From NCBI GenBank assembly GCA_963575745.1, contig CAUYUJ010017967.1, forward strand, positions 159,615 through 202,114: 42,500 nucleotides of DNA. The letters are read 5' to 3'. The notes under the pieces were generated by a model. That model did no database searches. It saw only the letters and a program-made list of their open reading frames with translations, and was not told where the DNA came from. A program made the translations under genes and the position numbers. Positions within the stretch are counted from its first letter, which is position 1. The number at the start of each line of letters is the position of its first letter. This document shows positions 40,757-42,500 of the stretch, piece by piece. The DNA comes from Prorocentrum cordatum (lineage: Eukaryota > Sar > Dinophyceae > Prorocentrales > Prorocentraceae).

Positions 40757-40934
40757 GCTAGTCGGCGGCGAACGAGGGGGGGAAGTGACAAGGAGGAGAC
40801 CTTCTCAGAAAAGTGTTTTAAACCTTCCCCGACGACAGGGACAACTTCTCAGAAGGCGCGAGGGCTTCTGAGCAGCCCCGCCGCCCTGTGAGAAGGTCTT
40901 CTCTGTCACACTCCCCCCCCGGGCGCGCAGCCGA
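40757..40934. mobile_element. MITE-like inverted-repeat element, copy 2
   Basis: Left end CGGCGGCGAACGAGGGGGGG then AAGTGACAAGGAGGAGACC. The right end in reverse complement is CGGCTGCGCGCCCGGGGGGG then AGTGTGACAGAGAAGACC. Inner words CTTCTCAGAAGG and CTTCTGAGCAG match the 17.1-kb copy. Noncoding. Confidence 0.7.
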
Positions 40935-40974
40935 GAAAATGAAGATATACTTTGGACGCCCAACACGAGTACGT

Positions 40975-41029
40975 AATTAGCCTGGCGAAGGACCCACCAT
41001 TTGCAGTTGTGAATAGATACCGTCATTGT
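40975..41029 (+). repeat. Leader shared by satellite arrays 2 and 1
   Basis: ATTAGCCTGGCGAAGGACCC matches the word at 19661 with one change. Just before it, TTTGGACGCCCAACACGAGT (about 40952) is a fragment of repeat R5. Confidence 0.7.
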
Positions 41030-42310
41030 ATGCACCGCATTCGGAGAAACCCCCTATAGGGCCACGGAACGTGTAAATCATATACCAACACTTGCCTGGT
41101 GGGCACACGCGAAAGCAGCAACTGGGGCTGTCGGTGGAATGTCCTGTCAGGCCACGAAACGCGTGAGACGTGTGCCGAAATAGGTGCGGTGGGCGCATGC
41201 GAACGCAACCATTGGGGCCGTCGTTGGAGCTCGCTATGGTGCCGCGAAGCGTGTGATGGGTGTGCCAGAATGGGTGCGGTGGGCGCATGCGAACGCAGAC
41301 ACTGGCGCCTTCGGTGGAGCTCCCTATGGGGCCACGAAACGTGCGAGCGGTGTGCCGAAATGGGTGTGCGTGACGCATGCGGGCGGTGCCACTGGGGCCT
41401 TCGGTGGAGCTCCATACGGGGCCACGAAAAGTGTGAGGGGTGTACCGAAATGGGTGTGCGTGACCCATGCGGGCGGTGGTACTGAGGCCTTCGGTGGAGC
41501 TCCATATGGGGCCACGAAACGTGTGAGGGGTGTGCCGAAATTGGCGTGACGCATCGGGCGGTGGTACTAGGGCCTTCGGTGAAGCTCCCTGTGGGGCCAC
41601 GAAACGTGTGAAGGGGTGTGCCGAAATGGGTGTGCGTGACCCATGCGGGCGGTGGCACTGGGGCCGTTGGTGGAGCTCCACATGGGGCCACGACACGTGT
41701 GAGGGGTGTAACGAAATGGGCGTGCGTGACGCATGCGGCCAGTGGCACTGCGGCCTTCGGTGGAGCTCCTTGTGGGGCCACGAAACGTGTAAGGGATCTG
41801 CCGACATGGGTGTGCGTGACGCATGCGGGCGGTGGCACTGGGGCCTTTGGTGGAGCTCCAGATGGGGCCACGAAACGTGTGAGTGGTGGGCCGAAATGGG
41901 TGTGCGTGACACATGCGGGCGGTGGCGCTGGGGCCTTCGGTGGAGCTCTCCGTGGGGCCACGAAACGTGTGAGGGGTGTGCCGAAATTGGTGTGCGTGAC
42001 CCATGCGGGCGGTGCCACTGGGGCCTTCGGTGGAGCTCCCTGTGAGGCCATGAAACGTGTGAAGGGGTGTGCCGAAATGCGCGTGCGTGACGCATGCGGC
42101 CGGTGGCACTGAGGCCTTCGGTGGAGCTCCCTATGGGACACGAAACGTGTGCGGGGTGTGCCGAAATGGATATGCGTGACGCATGCGGGCGGTTGCACTT
42201 GGGCGTGGAGCTCCCTATGGGGCCACGAAACGTGTGAGGGGTGTGCCGAATTGGGTGTGCGTGACACATGCGGGCGGTGGCACTGGGGCCTTCGGTGGAG
42301 CGGGGCGCTG
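41030..42310 (+). repeat. 90-bp satellite, array 2 (about 14 units)
   Basis: CATGCG-type marks recur at 41191, 41281, 41371, 41461, 41547, 41637, 41727, 41817, 41907, 41997, 42088, 42177 and 42261, so the period is 90 with few exceptions. The core is the same as array 1. The first three or four units carry GGTGCGGTGGGCGCATGCGA, while the later ones carry GGTGTGCGTGACGCATGCGG. Because 90 is 30 codons, frames of up to 484 codons stay open on both strands. Confidence 0.96.
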
Positions 42311-42334
42311 CCTCTTCAAAACGAAGACCCAACA

Positions 42335-42475
42335 CCACAGGATGGTTGGGAAAACATTGTACGGTTACCAACAATCCATGTTGCTCAAAACCGACAGCGG
42401 CCACTGCTGGGCAGGTGGCTTCCTGTCCCAAATGGGCAACGTCCGCGGCGATGCCGACAGCGACTCCTGCTGTCG
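42335..42475 (+). repeat. Dispersed repeat R5, copy c
   Basis: Shares CAAAACCGACAGCGGCCACT, GCTGGGCAGG and GTCCGCGGCGATGCC with the copies at 19.1 and 31.2 kb. It follows the end of array 2 by about 25 bp. Confidence 0.75.
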
Positions 42476-42500
42476 AATTTCGTGCCCAGTCTTGTCGTAC

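Noticed and set aside
41030-42310. CRISPR-like array
   Set aside because: Units are repeated along their whole length with gradual change. No unique spacers and no cas genes, in a eukaryotic context.
40977-42431. 484- and 414-codon minus-strand frames with HTFRGP-type repeats
   Set aside because: They follow from the 90-bp satellite period (30 codons). Two frames are open at once and the related 88-bp array breaks frame.

Overview
This window reads as nuclear DNA of a dinoflagellate. The decisive evidence is an exact 22-nt copy of the dinoflagellate spliced leader (DinoSL) on the minus strand at 9949-9970, directly followed by a second, decayed copy. The high GC content, the very repeat-rich and gene-poor layout, and a LINE of the type common in dinoflagellates (RanBP2-type zinc-finger ORF1, then endonuclease, reverse transcriptase, RNase H and a Cys-rich tail) agree with this. 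A Prorocentrum-like high-GC species is my guess only. I see no bacterial operons, rRNA, tRNA or CRISPR.

Layout. 1-1080: imperfect CAT/TCA repeats, then TCC, CGT/CGC and GGA tracts. 1257-1979 (minus): a candidate small gene with a degenerate spliced-leader relic just upstream. 2046-2250: GGA tract. About 2252-9970 (minus): a nearly complete non-LTR retrotransposon whose 5' end is the spliced leader. ORF1 is intact. The polyprotein ORF2 is broken by about six frame changes and one stop, yet keeps almost all catalytic motifs. 9971-14260: purine tracts, decayed duplications and GA microsatellites.

14.5-24 kb is a mosaic of repeat families: a 129-bp foldback, two arrays of an 88-91-bp satellite, a 205-bp MITE-like inverted-repeat element, a roughly 600-700-bp dispersed repeat, a roughly 600-bp repeat with a conserved peptide-like segment, and long GGA/TCC tracts. 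24.0-24.7 kb (minus) holds an 11-fold Tyr-Gly-Gly-Lys repeat coding segment. 24.67-27.0 kb is a very long CAT/ATC repeat. 28.2-30.0 kb has ACA and CAA repeats around a 41-bp tandem array. 30.7 kb has a 28-bp-stem hairpin. 33.4-35.2 kb repeats families already seen at 13-21 kb. 35.5-36.0 kb is a GA/AT/GACA microsatellite. 37.4-39.3 kb has four copies of a 150-270-bp repeat separated by an 11-bp-type minisatellite. 40.7-42.5 kb has the second MITE-like copy and the largest satellite array.

How it fits together: the only convincing protein genes belong to the LINE. Almost everything else is repeat. At least eight families recur two to four times in the window, often in opposite orientation and often bordered by GGA/TCC tracts. 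Most long open frames (up to 1014 codons in the CAT repeat) exist only because low-complexity or 90-bp repeats lack stop codons, so I do not call them genes.
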